Shown in pieces: positions 1 through 10,995 of a stretch of 64,000 nt of DNA. A model generated the notes under the pieces. It ran no database searches and was not told where the DNA came from. It saw nothing but the letters and a program-made list of their open reading frames with translations. The stretch is taken from assembly GCA_965644295.1 (NCBI GenBank), contig CBFFRP010000009.1, forward strand, positions 62,001 to 126,000, in the 5' to 3' direction. Both the position numbers and the translations under genes were made by a program. The DNA is from Paraphysomonas bandaiensis (Eukaryota > Chrysophyceae). Each line of letters opens with the position of its first letter. Position 1 is the stretch's first letter.

Positions 1-1277
1 TAAGTTCGCCAAAAATAGCTTTCCCATCACAATCAGGACCGAAAAGGTCTTTCCACGACATATCCGAACTCGTTATATTACTGATATCATCGCCGGTAAT
101 TGTACCACGCTCTGTCTCTTTTACCTGCTCCACAATTCCTATGTCATCAGCACCCATTTGGAAATCATTTAGCGATGCATTCGTGACCGAGGTCTCGAGA
201 TAACCTCCTTGCTCTTCGTCGGGGCTCACAAGATTCGCCTTGTCGGATGCACCGTACGAATTAACCTTGCTCTTTTCTAGATGTATTCCCATTTCGCTGA
301 TAGAAGTCTCTAAAGTACTTTTGCCACCTTCATTTGCTACAGAATCAATTCTCATCACGAGTGTATCAATATCATCCTGGCGTATATGAGGTCGTGTAAT
401 GACTTCTCTTATTTCATTCACCAAAGACATTGCTTCATCACGGCTAGCAGTGACCGACTGTGGAGATTTCTTCTCTCGTTTTCTCGCCATCACTATAAAA
501 AATGTACTCATGGTAAATTTGATACCAGGGTGGGGAGAATCAATGCGCAACATAAAAGGGCTATGTCCGTAGTCACGAGAAAGAGATTCGATTCTGACTT
601 TGATGATACTTCTTCCTCCTCTAAGTGGGTTGTCCTGGACTACGTTTACAGGAACAGGCTCTCCGAATCGTGATGTTGATGTACACATTGCACTGCAGTA
701 CAGGGGCTGCTCAACAGCAGATGTTAGGAGTGTTTTGTTTTTGTCATATAGAGATATGCTTAAGGAAATATTATTTCTCTTAAGATCGTTAAAAAAAACT
801 TCAGGAACACCCTCCTCCAAGACGAGCTCAGCGCATATAACCCGATAACAAGCTGATGTCTTCGCCGACAAGACACCTCCAACACTCCTTACTTGAAGAA
901 AAAAGTCGTGCCCTATACAGTTATCCGGCATAACCATCATAACTGTGGTATGTCCCGAATAGATTACAGGAGTAGGCGTGACTTCTACCTGCAGAAGGGC
1001 ATGTTGAGTAAACTACTGTGCTCTGACCATGAACCTTACCAGAGGTTGATTGGTTTCTGATGAAATCGCACTAACCTCAACAGCAAGGGGTTCATCTCTG
1101 TATATAAACAATACATTAATGTTTCTGATACTATTACAAGGCTGTAAAGTACCCAAATATAGGTGGCAGTGAGGAGATGTCTTGGTTCACCAATGTCACA
1201 GTGACCTCGAAAGATTCTCCATAATACACAGCACCCTTATCATCAAGAGAGGACGAAATATGTAGAGCTCTAGTCAT
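1..1277 (-). CDS. Unrecognised protein, 3' end outside window; possible Ig-like fold
   Basis: Reading leftwards I see exons 1277-1153, 1097-1040 and 988 to the window edge, joined by GT-AG introns of 55 and 51 bases in matching phase, giving about 390 residues without a stop. The start at 1277 is the second in-frame ATG; one at 1430 would add 51 residues of weak coding character. The first 110 residues look like beta-strands of an Ig-like domain. The middle holds a stretch around KVRIESLSRDYGHSPFMLRI followed by FFIVMARKRE; this strand-plus-basic pattern recalls Ig-fold DNA-binding proteins of some protists, which is inference only. The visible C-terminal part is acidic. It is divergent from the AK7 gene, 563 bases away. 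I do not recognise the family and assign no function. Confidence 0.6.
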
Positions 1278-1840
1278 TTTCTTATTATATAATGCCTGTG
1301 TTAATTGATGTGTGTTGTTGCTTGTCAATGAGGATCTGACTGATAATAATGATTGCAACACAGTACAGAGTACAGCAGTGTTTGCTTCACGTTGAGAACA
1401 GAGTATTCTGAACCCCGTTGAGGAAAACATTATTCGGAAGAGGAATCGTATCTTGAATGGGTAGATTGAGATTATTTCAGTTTATAGATATGATTCTGCA
1501 GATGAGGAATCGTATCTTCAATGGGTAGATTGAGATTATTCAGTTTATATTTTTTTCTTTGGGGAGTCCAATCCGTTACTCTCTCAGTGTTCTCTATACA
1601 GTGTTTTATATCTCATTTTTCGGGAATAAATTGAAGCAAATATACTCTATATTACTGATATACAATTACGGCAGAAATACAGATAATTGTTGTCTCAATA
1701 ATAGAGGCATCTTGGAACAAAAACATACAAAGGATGCCGATACGCATATACATACAGTGGTGTGTGTTAACTCCATAAGAGTTAAGTAGACTTCTATTGC
1801 ATTGAGTACTCATATAAATATCCACATTGTGTGTATAATC
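1278..1840. promoter_or_regulatory. Divergent intergenic region with a 64-base tandem duplication
   Basis: This gap separates two head-to-head genes, so it should hold both promoters. The only structure I can point to is a near-exact direct duplication: 1441-1486 recurs at 1505-1549 (period about 64, differing mainly by one G/C change and one T). No clear TATA box or shared motif was identified. Confidence 0.5.
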
Positions 1841-4647
1841 ATGTTGATAGCAATTCATAATGCAAATGTTGGTTTTGAAGAAGAGTTGACTGAACTCTTA
1901 AAATCAAATAGTCATACAGTAACACTGTGTGATAGCGAGGGTGAGTGATACGAAGCTCATCATACATCTCAATTAATATACTATTATATAGAATTTATTA
2001 GAATATTGGAGAAGACTTATTCTACTTGTCGCAATCCATTAAATGATGCTGATGTCTATAATTGTTTTATTATGAATACTGTCGACCACTCCACTGTCGA
2101 TGAAGCCTTAAATGTGAATATATCCGTACACTACTATCGTACTCTCACTTATATACTACAGATAACTCTGGCCAAGTACGAAGGATTGATAAAGACGCCT
2201 AGAATAATTTTGCTGACCGGCCTACTCTCATGGGCTGGACGGCGATACCATGTACCCATAGGAGGCAGCATCTCCGAGTTCACATCTCGCGTTCCTGCTT
2301 CCAAGGAAGCGTCTGTCTACAAGCTTGAAAATAAATTTCATTCGTGTGCTACCATATCTGGTATGGATATGTGCTTGATTGGCTCTGGTTTGCTTTATGG
2401 TGGTCCTGGTTACGATCTGAAGAATCTTCTTACGTAAGGGCAATTCTTATTTACTTAAAACTCTCTAACATATTTTCAGATCTGTATGGAGTGCCGAAAA
2501 AACTGATGAGATTGTTGTATTTTCTTTATCTGGGGGTAAGAATTATGTTCCCATGATTCACTATATCGATCTGGTTAGAATAGTAGCGCATATTGCTGAT
2601 GTCGAAGCTCTCCCTGCTTTTTTCGTTCCGGCAGTTGATTTTTCTTCGCTTTCTCTGGAGGACGTAGTATCCAATCTCGCAGTCGCGACTAAACGTAAAT
2701 TAAGAATTAGTACAAAAGCCGAAGCGGTGGAGGAAATGCTGGAGAGCACGGAGGACGGTCGTGCGATGTGTTCCCCTCGGAGGTGGAACCTTGACATGAG
2801 GTTTTCCGACTCTCAGCGACTGAACATTGATCTCAAGCACCCAAGTGGAATGTCTGTTGGATGTGGAGAATTATGGCGAGAGTATCTTAGCAATTGTTCT
2901 ACCCAGCCATGCACAATACTCGTGTGTGGTCCCCCAGCGTCACTTAAGACCACTCTTGCGAAGCGGTTGGCGGAACGGTATGTGGTGCTTGTGCACTCAG
3001 TCGTGGATATATGATATTTTCACAGGCTAAAAATTACATACCTCGACCCGATCACTTGTATGAAATATATCATCTCCAGTGTAGAAGCCGCAGCTGAAGA
3101 AGAGCTAATGGAGAATGAAAAGAATCACCAACAGCTCTCAGCCGGAGATATGTCTACAACGCTTGATCTGTCAACTATTGAGGACCCGATGCTAGCACTA
3201 AAAATTGAGCTGCGACGGATTCTTACTGTCTTGATTCAGGGCGATAAGAAAAAGTCGAAGGCGGATGACCCTCCTATAGATCTGACCGCTGTTGAATGGA
3301 CTGATTCTCTTGCAGCTGGTATTCCTGCAGATCTCAAGCGCAGGTGTGCGAAGTGGATGATTGCTGAGGACACGACCTGCGCCCGCAATGGTTACGTGTT
3401 AGACATGTGGGAGTCTACTGTCAAAGAGTTCCCTCATATATTTGAAGTGACAAGTACCAAACCAGATCCTAATAATGTCAACTCAAAGGAACTCATGCGC
3501 TTGCATTCCATGGACGAAGAGAGTGTTGTGTCAGGGGTCTCGCAGACTAAATCCACGTCGCCCCCAACGACTGAGTCAATGGAGAAACTTCCCCGTCTAA
3601 TTGTCGAGCTGCAGGTAAAGCTCATTATGCATCTCACTGTACCCAGGATGTTAGTTTAGTTTAATTTTGCTATTTTGTGCCTTTATTAGAGCTCGAACGA
3701 ATCTATCGTGGATAGGATGACTACAAGTTTCACCGGAGCATCTAGTGGAGGGAAACTCAGTAAGGTTGTTCTTTTTTAAGTTGTTTGCTTTCTAGTTAAT
3801 GGGAGGTCATAGGATCAACAAGCTGTTCTCAAGGAGCTGGAATCAAAGCTCTCTGAGTATGCGTCACATATGGTAGACATACCGGACAAAGCTTCCCAGA
3901 CACAGGAAGGGTGTATAACAAAAACTCACTCGCTGGTAAATGAGTTGGAGAAAAGTGGTTATGTTATTCAGAGAATTGATGTTTCCCATATTCACTCTAA
4001 ACCGGCGGAACCAGAAGAAGTGGCAACAGCCGAGTCTGCACTTCTTGAAGTGTGCTCCCAGGTGCACAAGTACTACGCCGACACACACGGCGAACTGACG
4101 TGGCTGGTTGATTCTACCCAAAGCAGTAATGAGATTGCTTCGGAAAAGCAAGAACAGGCTGAGACTGAGAACTTAGATGTACCCGAAACTTCTAATGGCG
4201 GCCAAAGTAATAATGAGGTAGATGCAGTGCCATCATCTGAGCAGACAGTTGTTGACGACTTGCGTCCTTTCAACGCTATCGACAACATCAATGCGGGAAT
4301 TGCGGCACTGAGTGAATCTGTGAGGGGAAAGATTGTAGAAAATTGTTCCGAGGTAGGTTTGTTACGTCATCTTAACGTTCTTTTAAATATCTCGACAGCT
4401 CGATCAATATCTCGTAGACAATGTTTTACCTCATATTGCGGAAGCTTTGGTTAAGATCAACCGCGAGCACGTGGAGGATCCAGTTTATTATATGGCAGAG
4501 TTTCTAAAGCAAAGGGGTGCAGAAGTCCAGGAAGCTGAAACAACAGCAGCATATGAAAAGTTTCTTTATGCTGTGCACCAAGCAGAGGCAATGGAACAAG
4601 AGGCTGCTGCCGAATTGCTGGCGATGTCAAGCAGTTCAAATAGTTGA
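1841..4647 (+). CDS. AK7: Adenylate kinase 7-like ciliary protein with DPY-30 motif
   Basis: Seven exons (1841-1940, 1992-2433, 2480-2977, 3026-3614, 3690-3759, about 3823-4352, 4399-4647) give 825 residues; human AK7 has about 720. The N-terminal half matches the AK7 Rossmann-like region (IGSGLLYGG, KNYVPMIHYIDLV). The kinase core follows and the C-terminus carries a DPY-30 dimerisation motif (YLVDNVLPHIAEAL then EDPVYYMAEFL, about residues 744-783), as in animal AK7. AK7 is a component of motile cilia that interconverts adenine nucleotides there. Two motifs are abnormal: the P-loop reads GPPASLKT (Leu337-1 position in place of the conserved Gly, Lys337 kept) and the usual DGFP after GYVLD reads MWES. 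The acceptor of exon 6 is uncertain. Family assignment is strong; catalytic activity is doubtful. Confidence 0.88.
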
Positions 4648-5109
4648 AAGATTGTTGCGTTGTATTTTGGTTTATCATGCCCTTTTTATAGTATTTCTGA
4701 GAAGTCTGCAGAGTCAGTTTTGTTTGTATGTGGTAGTAGTAATCGATATTGAAACTTAAGCATAATTAAACGTCATAAGTGATTGGTCGTAGCTACCTTC
4801 TACCTAGAGACTGAAAATGCTATATATTTCTGGTACGTCTTTTACAAATTTAACGTTGGACTATTAATTATCTTCAACTACACGATACATATCATATCTC
4901 AACACTTTAATTCTCGTTAGTATGATTGAAAGGAGTGGTTCCTGTAAGGAAATATTGAGAAGACAGTGGCTAAAATTTAAGGGAAGGATGAAAGAGAGTT
5001 AACAGACAATGAGAGAAGACAGCTGGACATCTGCAACTAAATTCATCCATTGATGGTAGTACATCGTACAGCAGTCACGACAAAAGTGAAGGAGCTAATT
5101 TTGCACAAT
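4648..5109. other. Intergenic, no gene seen
   Basis: AT-rich 3' flank of AK7. I see no coding exon, RNA gene or repeat shared with elsewhere in the window. Confidence 0.5.
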
Positions 5110-5430
5110 GTGACCTGGACAGCGGGGTTCTGGACTCGCATCATTTCGTGGTGTTCTGGGGGATAAGTACCAGAGATATTCATCCGGGAAGCTAACGTGA
5201 GCCGCATATATAGTCAGCAGATAATTTTTTGTCCACTCATAGCCAAATGCTTATGTGGTACAAGGGGTACTAATGAACAGGCATCCGGGAATGGGCCCAC
5301 CTCAAGGGCGCCCTGGGTATTGGGCTGCCTATATTAAAGTCGAGCATCCGGGCTAGCTAAGTTCAAGTCGAGGTAATACCAAAACCTGGGAAAGCGATTT
5401 CACCAGGTTTCATATCTAAGTATTGAGTTA
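5110..5430 (+). repeat. Interspersed repeat family R1, copy a
   Basis: Contains the family hallmark blocks: TGGTGTTCTGG..GATAAGTACC, ATCCGGGAA, CTAACGTGAGCCGCATA, CCACTCATAGCCAAATGCTT and GAGCATCCGGGCTAG. The same blocks recur at 24340-24800, 25030-25650, 35390-35880 (reversed), 36020-36450 and 63110-63580 (reversed). The distal end of the element (ATAGTAGGATATCAGGGTTAAGCACTAGTTAG.. to about 6055) lies 0.5 kb further right, so this copy is interrupted. No coding capacity; probably a non-autonomous mobile element. Confidence 0.8.
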
Positions 5431-5723
5431 TTATTCTACTGTAATTTGTATCTGAGAGGTTAAAGATAAAGAAAAAGTTGAAATTATAGTAGTTGTTAGC
5501 AATATTGATTGCATTACAAGTTGGCCCTGCCACTTCTGTTTTTTGTAATATCATATTCTCGACCGTTTTCATATGTAATAATCAGACATTCTTATAATAT
5601 AATATCATATTCTTATATATAGCTGCATTTGCCTCTCTTGTTGATATTGCAAACGCTCCAACCGAATAGTCTGATTTTGGATACATTGCATACGCATATA
5701 TAGCTATCTTCACCACTACTTAC

Positions 5724-5928
5724 AGTTGTAGTATTAGTACCTATGCTCGGAGACGACGCGGCAACAGCCGTTGGGGGCACATTACTAGTAGGTGGAGGAT
5801 CATAAGCAGGTAGTGGATCATCATTTCTTCTAAGACCTGCTAAACCGGACATCATTTCCTGACGAAGTTCAGCAACAGTAGGAGGTATCAGATCTGCTTT
5901 CTGCTTGTATATGGTACTAGGGACACTA
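5724..5928 (-). pseudogene. Orphan exon-like open segment inside repeat DNA
   Basis: Between a TTTTTAG acceptor (5929-5933 side) and a GTAAGTAG donor the minus strand is open and protein-like: it reads IYKQKADLIPPTVAELRQEM, then a Pro-rich stretch with LPAYDPPPT. Codon use resembles the real genes. No neighbouring exon could be joined to it, and R1 repeat sequence begins directly upstream, so I read it as an exon stranded or captured by repeat insertion. It could instead be part of a gene whose other exons I failed to find. Confidence 0.3.
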
Positions 5929-5941
5929 AAAATTTGATATC

Positions 5942-6054
5942 GCCAAATAGTAGGATATCAGGGTTAAGCACTAGTTAGTTAAATTGATTTGCTACATTAG
6001 TTCTGACTCGTACACTCTGATTGCTAATAATCAGATACTCACTGCTATCGAAAC
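5942..6054 (+). repeat. R1 family distal end
   Basis: Matches the distal end of the R1 element at 25545-25650 (AAATAGaAGGATATCAG, GTTAAGCACTAGTTAGTTAAA, GCTACATgAGTTCT, GTACACaCctATTGCTaATAATc). It ends where a hAT transposase relic begins. Confidence 0.7.
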
Positions 6055-6205
6055 AGAAAGTTGATTATGACACCTGAGCTTAGAAACATGAATCCATATC
6101 GTGTAGAATTACATGTTGTGGGATGTTTATACCCTCCATGAAGCCCTGTATGAAGATCCTGATGTGCGAGTGCAGAGCGAGAAGTAGTTGCGATTAGTAG
6201 TCTAT
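6055..6205 (+). mobile_element. Degenerate hAT transposase C-terminal relic, copy 1
   Basis: The plus strand reads KLIMTPELRNMNPYRVE, then loses frame by a small deletion relative to the better copy at 49870-50070. The nucleotide match continues over the conserved segments at GATTATGACACCTGAGC, ATGAATCCATATCGT and TATACCCTCCATGAAGCCC. The protein matches the dimerisation domain of hAT-superfamily transposases. Confidence 0.65.
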
Positions 6206-7682
6206 TTTATAACTAATGAGTAAGTAAGGGAGCACCATACTATCTATTATCAGCGGTATTATCTACTTTGGTGTTAATTACCATTGTAATTGCTGGACAT
6301 TTTTCATTAATTCCATTTGCCCCATTCCGAGAGCGTACCCTAGTAAAGTGCTAGTGTTGATTATTAAAGCTAAGTAAAGGATAGATTGTTAATAAAAATC
6401 TCAGTGTATTCTTTGTGTGTCGGCATCAAGTAAGCTCTAGATAGATCTACACTATACTTGCATAGCCTATATGAGATGACGAGAAACCCCGGGCCGGCCA
6501 ATGTCACGCTAGACTTATACAGAGTCATACATGGTCACGAGAAGCGCTGCGTAATCTTTGTTAAGTAATGGAAAGACACACATAGTCCTACTAGAATCTG
6601 CGCGAATTACATATATAAAGGCCAAAGGCCATACATAGGTATGAATAATCCCGCGTAATCTTCGCAAAGGTGAACACAGGTGGGGTGGCAACAGAATTTG
6701 TGCGGTCAGCTGCGTTGGTACACGGGTGGTAGAGTCAGTGGTGGTATACCAGCGAGCCTACACTATGGCCAAGGCCATGCCCTCAGAACATCACTTTAAT
6801 AGCCGGGAACTGGACTACCATTAATAGTTATCCTGCCCTGGTTCCTAGCATGCTGCAATGAGTGGACAACATTTCATTATTAACTTTTTACACACAAGAA
6901 ATCATATATATTGTATATTCATGTTACTTCGAAATGTGATTCTTCACTTACCAAACCACTAACCTATTTTGCTGCAAAAAATAGCAATTATAATATAGAA
7001 ATATACTACTATAATTATTGAAGATATAGAAGATACGATTTTAAATTATGACAAATCAATTTTATTGTTCTCGTTTATTACATTCTCAGCTCAACAGATA
7101 TTGAAAGGATAAAATGATTATATTCAAGAAAAAAGGTGGGTCATTATTCAGAATATTTCAGAAAAGCAAAAACGTAAAACGTAATACCGAAAAAAGACGT
7201 AGTTGACGACAATGAGGAGGACGAGAAGGATCCAGAAGGATGAAGCCACTTGTCACCACGAAGACGACTGCTTGTATTAGCAAGAAGTGTCTGGTAGTGC
7301 AGTTTGTGGCCGTCAGCTCACAGAACAGCCTAAGACACTCACGAACCCTCTTCGAATAACTCCTGCTGCTCTTCTGCCTTTATATGTAAATATTATGAGA
7401 CAGGAGTTGCATCGTACTCAGCAACCACAAGAGAGGAGTATTGGTTGCTAGCTGTAGATACCCCTGTACTAGTCCTTCTTGAACAGCGAGGATGGGATGA
7501 TTGATGTGAACTGTCATTTGTCGATAGTATCCACCCTTGTGCTATCAGCTGTCTCACTCTGGTAGATGACATACATTTAGAAGGAATAGCAAAATCCTCA
7601 TTGGGCTGACTACCTACACAAATAGAACCTAAATATCTAGATACTCATAATACATATGCCCTCCGCATGTACCTCCGCACTG
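6206..7682. other. Intergenic, no gene supported
   Basis: Mixed AT-rich sequence. A 59-codon open frame on the minus strand (7572-7393) looks faintly coding but has no recognisable domain, conserved start context or partner exon. No RNA gene seen. Confidence 0.4.
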
Positions 7683-8254
7683 CATACATACATACATACA
7701 TGCATACATACATACATACATACATACATACATACATACATACATACATACATACATACATACATACATACATACATACATACATACATACATACATACA
7801 TACATACATACATACATACATACATACATACCTACATACCTACATACCTACATACCTACATACCTACATACCTACATACCTACATACCTACATACCTACA
7901 TACCTACATACCTACATACATACATACATACATACATACATACATACATACATACATACATACATACATACATACATACATACATACATACATACATACA
8001 TACATACATACATACATACATACATACATACATACATACATACATACATACATACATACATACATACATACATACATACATACATACATACATACATACC
8101 TACATACCTACATACATACATACATACCTACATACATACATACATACATACATACATACATACATACATACATACATACATACATACATACATACATACA
8201 TACATACATACATACATACATACATACATACATACATACATACATACATACATA
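7683..8254. repeat. (CATA)n microsatellite, about 570 bases, with a TACC-variant block
   Basis: Nearly pure TACA units. At about 7829-7915 alternate units mutate to TACC, giving an 8-base higher-order repeat (CTACATAC)n; short TACC interruptions recur near 8098-8130. All frames are open, which is an artefact of the 4-base period. It ends 125 bases before the transporter start codon. Confidence 0.98.
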
Positions 8255-8378
8255 CGTGTGTCGTATGGTAGTGTGTGTGGTATTGTATGGACAGCTCAGC
8301 TCTTGTATTCATATCTGTGTCCTAGCTCTCAATATGCATTAAAACACTAACTCCTTCATATTAATATAATTATCAATC

Positions 8379-9401
8379 ATGTCTATGGATACTTCATGGC
8401 ATAGATATGCTCTGTTAGTATGTCTAGGGCTAGTTACATCACTCTATACTCTTCTACGTGCCTATACCAAACACTCTACCACAGTTTCCTATAAGGAGAT
8501 ACTCTACATATCTGAAGTATTCAAATTTATATTTACTTCAATATATATATTAAAAAATAATGGAGAATCTTCTAGAAGCATTGCATTGAAGTTCATGTTA
8601 TTAATAAAATCATCATGGAAGATTCTATTCATAGCTGTGGGGAGTGTAACTATGAATATATTCTCATATGGTGCATATAAATATATTGGTGCTGGTGAAC
8701 ATATTATTGTATCACAAACAAAAATTATAACAAATGCGATATTGTTTTCTATATTAAAAAGGAAAGTCAGTGGAACGAGATGGCGTGCTGTTGCAGTGTT
8801 AGTGTTGGCTGGTGTGCTATTTGTTTCGCCGTATCTGGATCCTGAAGAGGTCAATATGGTCAAGCCAGCAATTGGTTATTTCGGTATATTTCTGGAGGCT
8901 ATATTGAGTAGTATTATCACTGTGTACCTCGATACAATGTATCACTCAACGACAGAGAGTATATCCGTTATTGAGCGGAATTTTCAATTATCCTTATACA
9001 GTGCCCTGCTACTCCTTGGTATGATATTCAAGGAAACGGCTGAGGATGACCGAATTATTCCGTGGACTGGATGGACTGGTATGTGTTTCATAACCTCTCT
9101 AGTTGGTGCCGTGAATGGCCTGCTAGTGGGGTTTACTTTGAAGTATTTTGATATTAATACCAAACGAGCGTCACATATTATCGCAGTCCCAGTGACAGTG
9201 TTTCTCGGATGCTTCAAATTACAGGAGAAGATGACTGTTTCAACCATCATAGGGTGCCTGATAGTGACCATAGGCATATGTAACTTCACAGCCTCTGACG
9301 AAGAATCAGATCATGACCAAGGTCATGCGTACTCTGTGGACAGAACGCATCACGACGAAGAAAGCATAGGCCTCATGGAAATAAAAAAGTCACCAATATA
9401 G
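8379..9401 (+). CDS. Nucleotide-sugar transporter (SLC35A/NST family)
   Basis: A single-exon frame of 340 residues with about ten hydrophobic segments. Family signatures are visible in order: YKEILYISEVFKF near residue 40, ISVIERNFQLSLYS near 195, and the diagnostic NGLLVGFTLKYFDI followed by HIIAVPVTVFLG near 245-280. This matches Golgi antiporters that exchange a cytosolic nucleotide sugar (UDP-Gal, UDP-GlcNAc or CMP-sugar types) for the nucleoside monophosphate. The C-terminal 40 residues are hydrophilic and acidic with His. Its length is normal for the family and it has no intron, unlike most neighbours. The ligand cannot be read from sequence. The CATA array lies in its promoter or 5' leader. 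Confidence 0.9.
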   Translation: MSMDTSWHRYALLVCLGLVTSLYTLLRAYTKHSTTVSYKEILYISEVFKFIFTSIYILKNNGESSRSIALKFMLLIKSSWKILFIAVGSVTMNIFSYGAYKYIGAGEHIIVSQTKIITNAILFSILKRKVSGTRWRAVAVLVLAGVLFVSPYLDPEEVNMVKPAIGYFGIFLEAILSSIITVYLDTMYHSTTESISVIERNFQLSLYSALLLLGMIFKETAEDDRIIPWTGWTGMCFITSLVGAVNGLLVGFTLKYFDINTKRASHIIAVPVTVFLGCFKLQEKMTVSTIIGCLIVTIGICNFTASDEESDHDQGHAYSVDRTHHDEESIGLMEIKKSPI

Positions 9402-9689
9402 TATATATTGTCAGTATGTGTCATGCATTACTGGATAGAGTAGCAGTTGTAGGAAAGGTAGGGGCTACCGTAAAATGATAATAGCTCGGATTGTTGATGG
9501 ACCTATGGTCTACTAGTCCTTTGTATGTGCTAACGAATATAACACTTTCTCAAACATTTTATTAGAAGGCTTTACAAGCGATTAAGTCCTTACGATGGGT
9601 TCCTTGATAATATTTCTAAGAAATCAAACGAAGGTAATAGAATTACGAATATAAGTAGTCAGAGAAAAATATGTTTGTTAGAATTGGAC

Positions 9690-10050
9690 AGTTCACTGAA
9701 GTTAACTTTGCTCTACACATCAAACATCAACCGTAACGTTGCTTTGTTCTTCGTTGAGCACAATGCACTTTCAAGTAAGAAATTATGGTTCTTAATCTGA
9801 ACACTTCACTACAACACATATTCGTGTAACATCTGGTAAAACATCCGTTCTCCAGGCTTGCGTAACCATTAATGGCCTTCCCCCATAAAATGGAAAAAAG
9901 CAATTCATTAATGGCCATAAAAAGCATAAGAAATTTATGTAATATATTATAATACAAAAAGGTAAAGATATGTAAAGACTGCCGTTCTCAGTAACATCTG
10001 TTTATCATATATATGTTTAGCAGTCACTCCTGTATATTATCACTATTAAA
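9690..10050. repeat. Dispersed AT-rich repeat, also at 51030-51200
   Basis: Shares the segments GAAGTTAACTxTGCTCT, CATCTGTTTATCATATA and a GTxACTCCTGTAT-like tail with 51030-51200 in the same order and orientation. A 76-codon minus-strand frame inside it (9957-9727) is therefore not credited as a gene. Confidence 0.5.
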
Positions 10051-10307
10051 ACCAATTCATTTCATCGGCAATCCAATTAATTGGCAATTATTGCCAATAA
10101 ATTGAAACCAATAATTGTTACGCAAGCCTAGTATCTTATATAGTCACACATCAGCACATCGCTCAGCAACGGAATTTATTTCCTTGTAACTATAATCACC
10201 CTTTACACCATTGAGTTGATTTCACCTATTGCACACTGCACACTATTAACTTACTTTAATTGCCCAATATATATCGCATAGTGCAGAACTCAACCATGTT
10301 TGGCCTA

Positions 10308-10447
10308 CTAAATTTATCCGACGTTCCTACTAAACTAAAAAGTGCCATTTGTTCCTACTAAATTTTGCAGACGTTTCTACTAAAAGTTTCAATACGGCCC
10401 AACTGCCACCTTTAGTTTAGTGGGAACATCTGCAAAATTTAGTAGGT
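10308..10447. repeat. Imperfect inverted repeat (long hairpin)
   Basis: CCTACTAAATTTTGCAGACGTTTC (about 10353-10376) is mirrored by AACATCTGCAAAATTTAGTAGG (about 10425-10446), and CCTACTAAATTTATCCGACG upstream is a third related unit. The arms are separated by about 50 bases. Either a MITE or a foldback structure; it has no coding capacity. Confidence 0.6.
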
Positions 10448-10995
10448 TTAGAAATGACACCGATAAGACAAAAGACCTAGAAGCTCCTTCACTTACTCGG
10501 TTAGTATATTTTATTCTATACTGACCAGTAGTACTATGAAGCAGAAACTAAAAATCGTAACTTTATGACACGTTATTACTTTATGACACGAGTATTATAA
10601 ACTTGTGCAATTGTCATCATCTTTCGATGTTTTCTTGCATTCTGCAATTCAATCTAAACTATATATATTGTTAGTGCTAATATTACTATTCGATTCGTTA
10701 GTTGTACAGTTGTACAGTAGCAATTCTATCCACAATAAACGAATTGCTACTTTCACAAACGTGTAAAATCTTGTATTTTACACACCAACATGACAGAAAA
10801 GAAACATCTAAAACGTAAATAACTAATCTACACACAGCACCATGAGTGTTCACCTCACTCACCCTTGTTGACTACCTCCCTGCGTATGTAAACCGAAAAG
10901 ATCCATAACTTCGTGGGCTAACCGAGGACTACAGGGTAAACGGAAACATACAACCCATTATCACGTTAAAACCTACTACTAGATTTTTCAATCAC
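10448..10995. other. Intergenic, nothing recognised
   Basis: AT-rich 3' flank of the myosin gene. No exon, RNA gene or window-wide repeat was found. Confidence 0.4.

Noticed and set aside
7393-7572. A 59-codon minus-strand frame with some coding look
   Set aside because: No domain, no partner exons, no conserved context; too short to support.
7629-8350. Long open frames of YIHT or MYVC repeats on both strands
   Set aside because: They follow from the 4-base CATA repeat, which has no stop in any frame; there is no real protein signal.
9727-9957. A 76-codon minus-strand frame
   Set aside because: It overlaps a dispersed repeat shared with 51030-51200, where the frame is not conserved.
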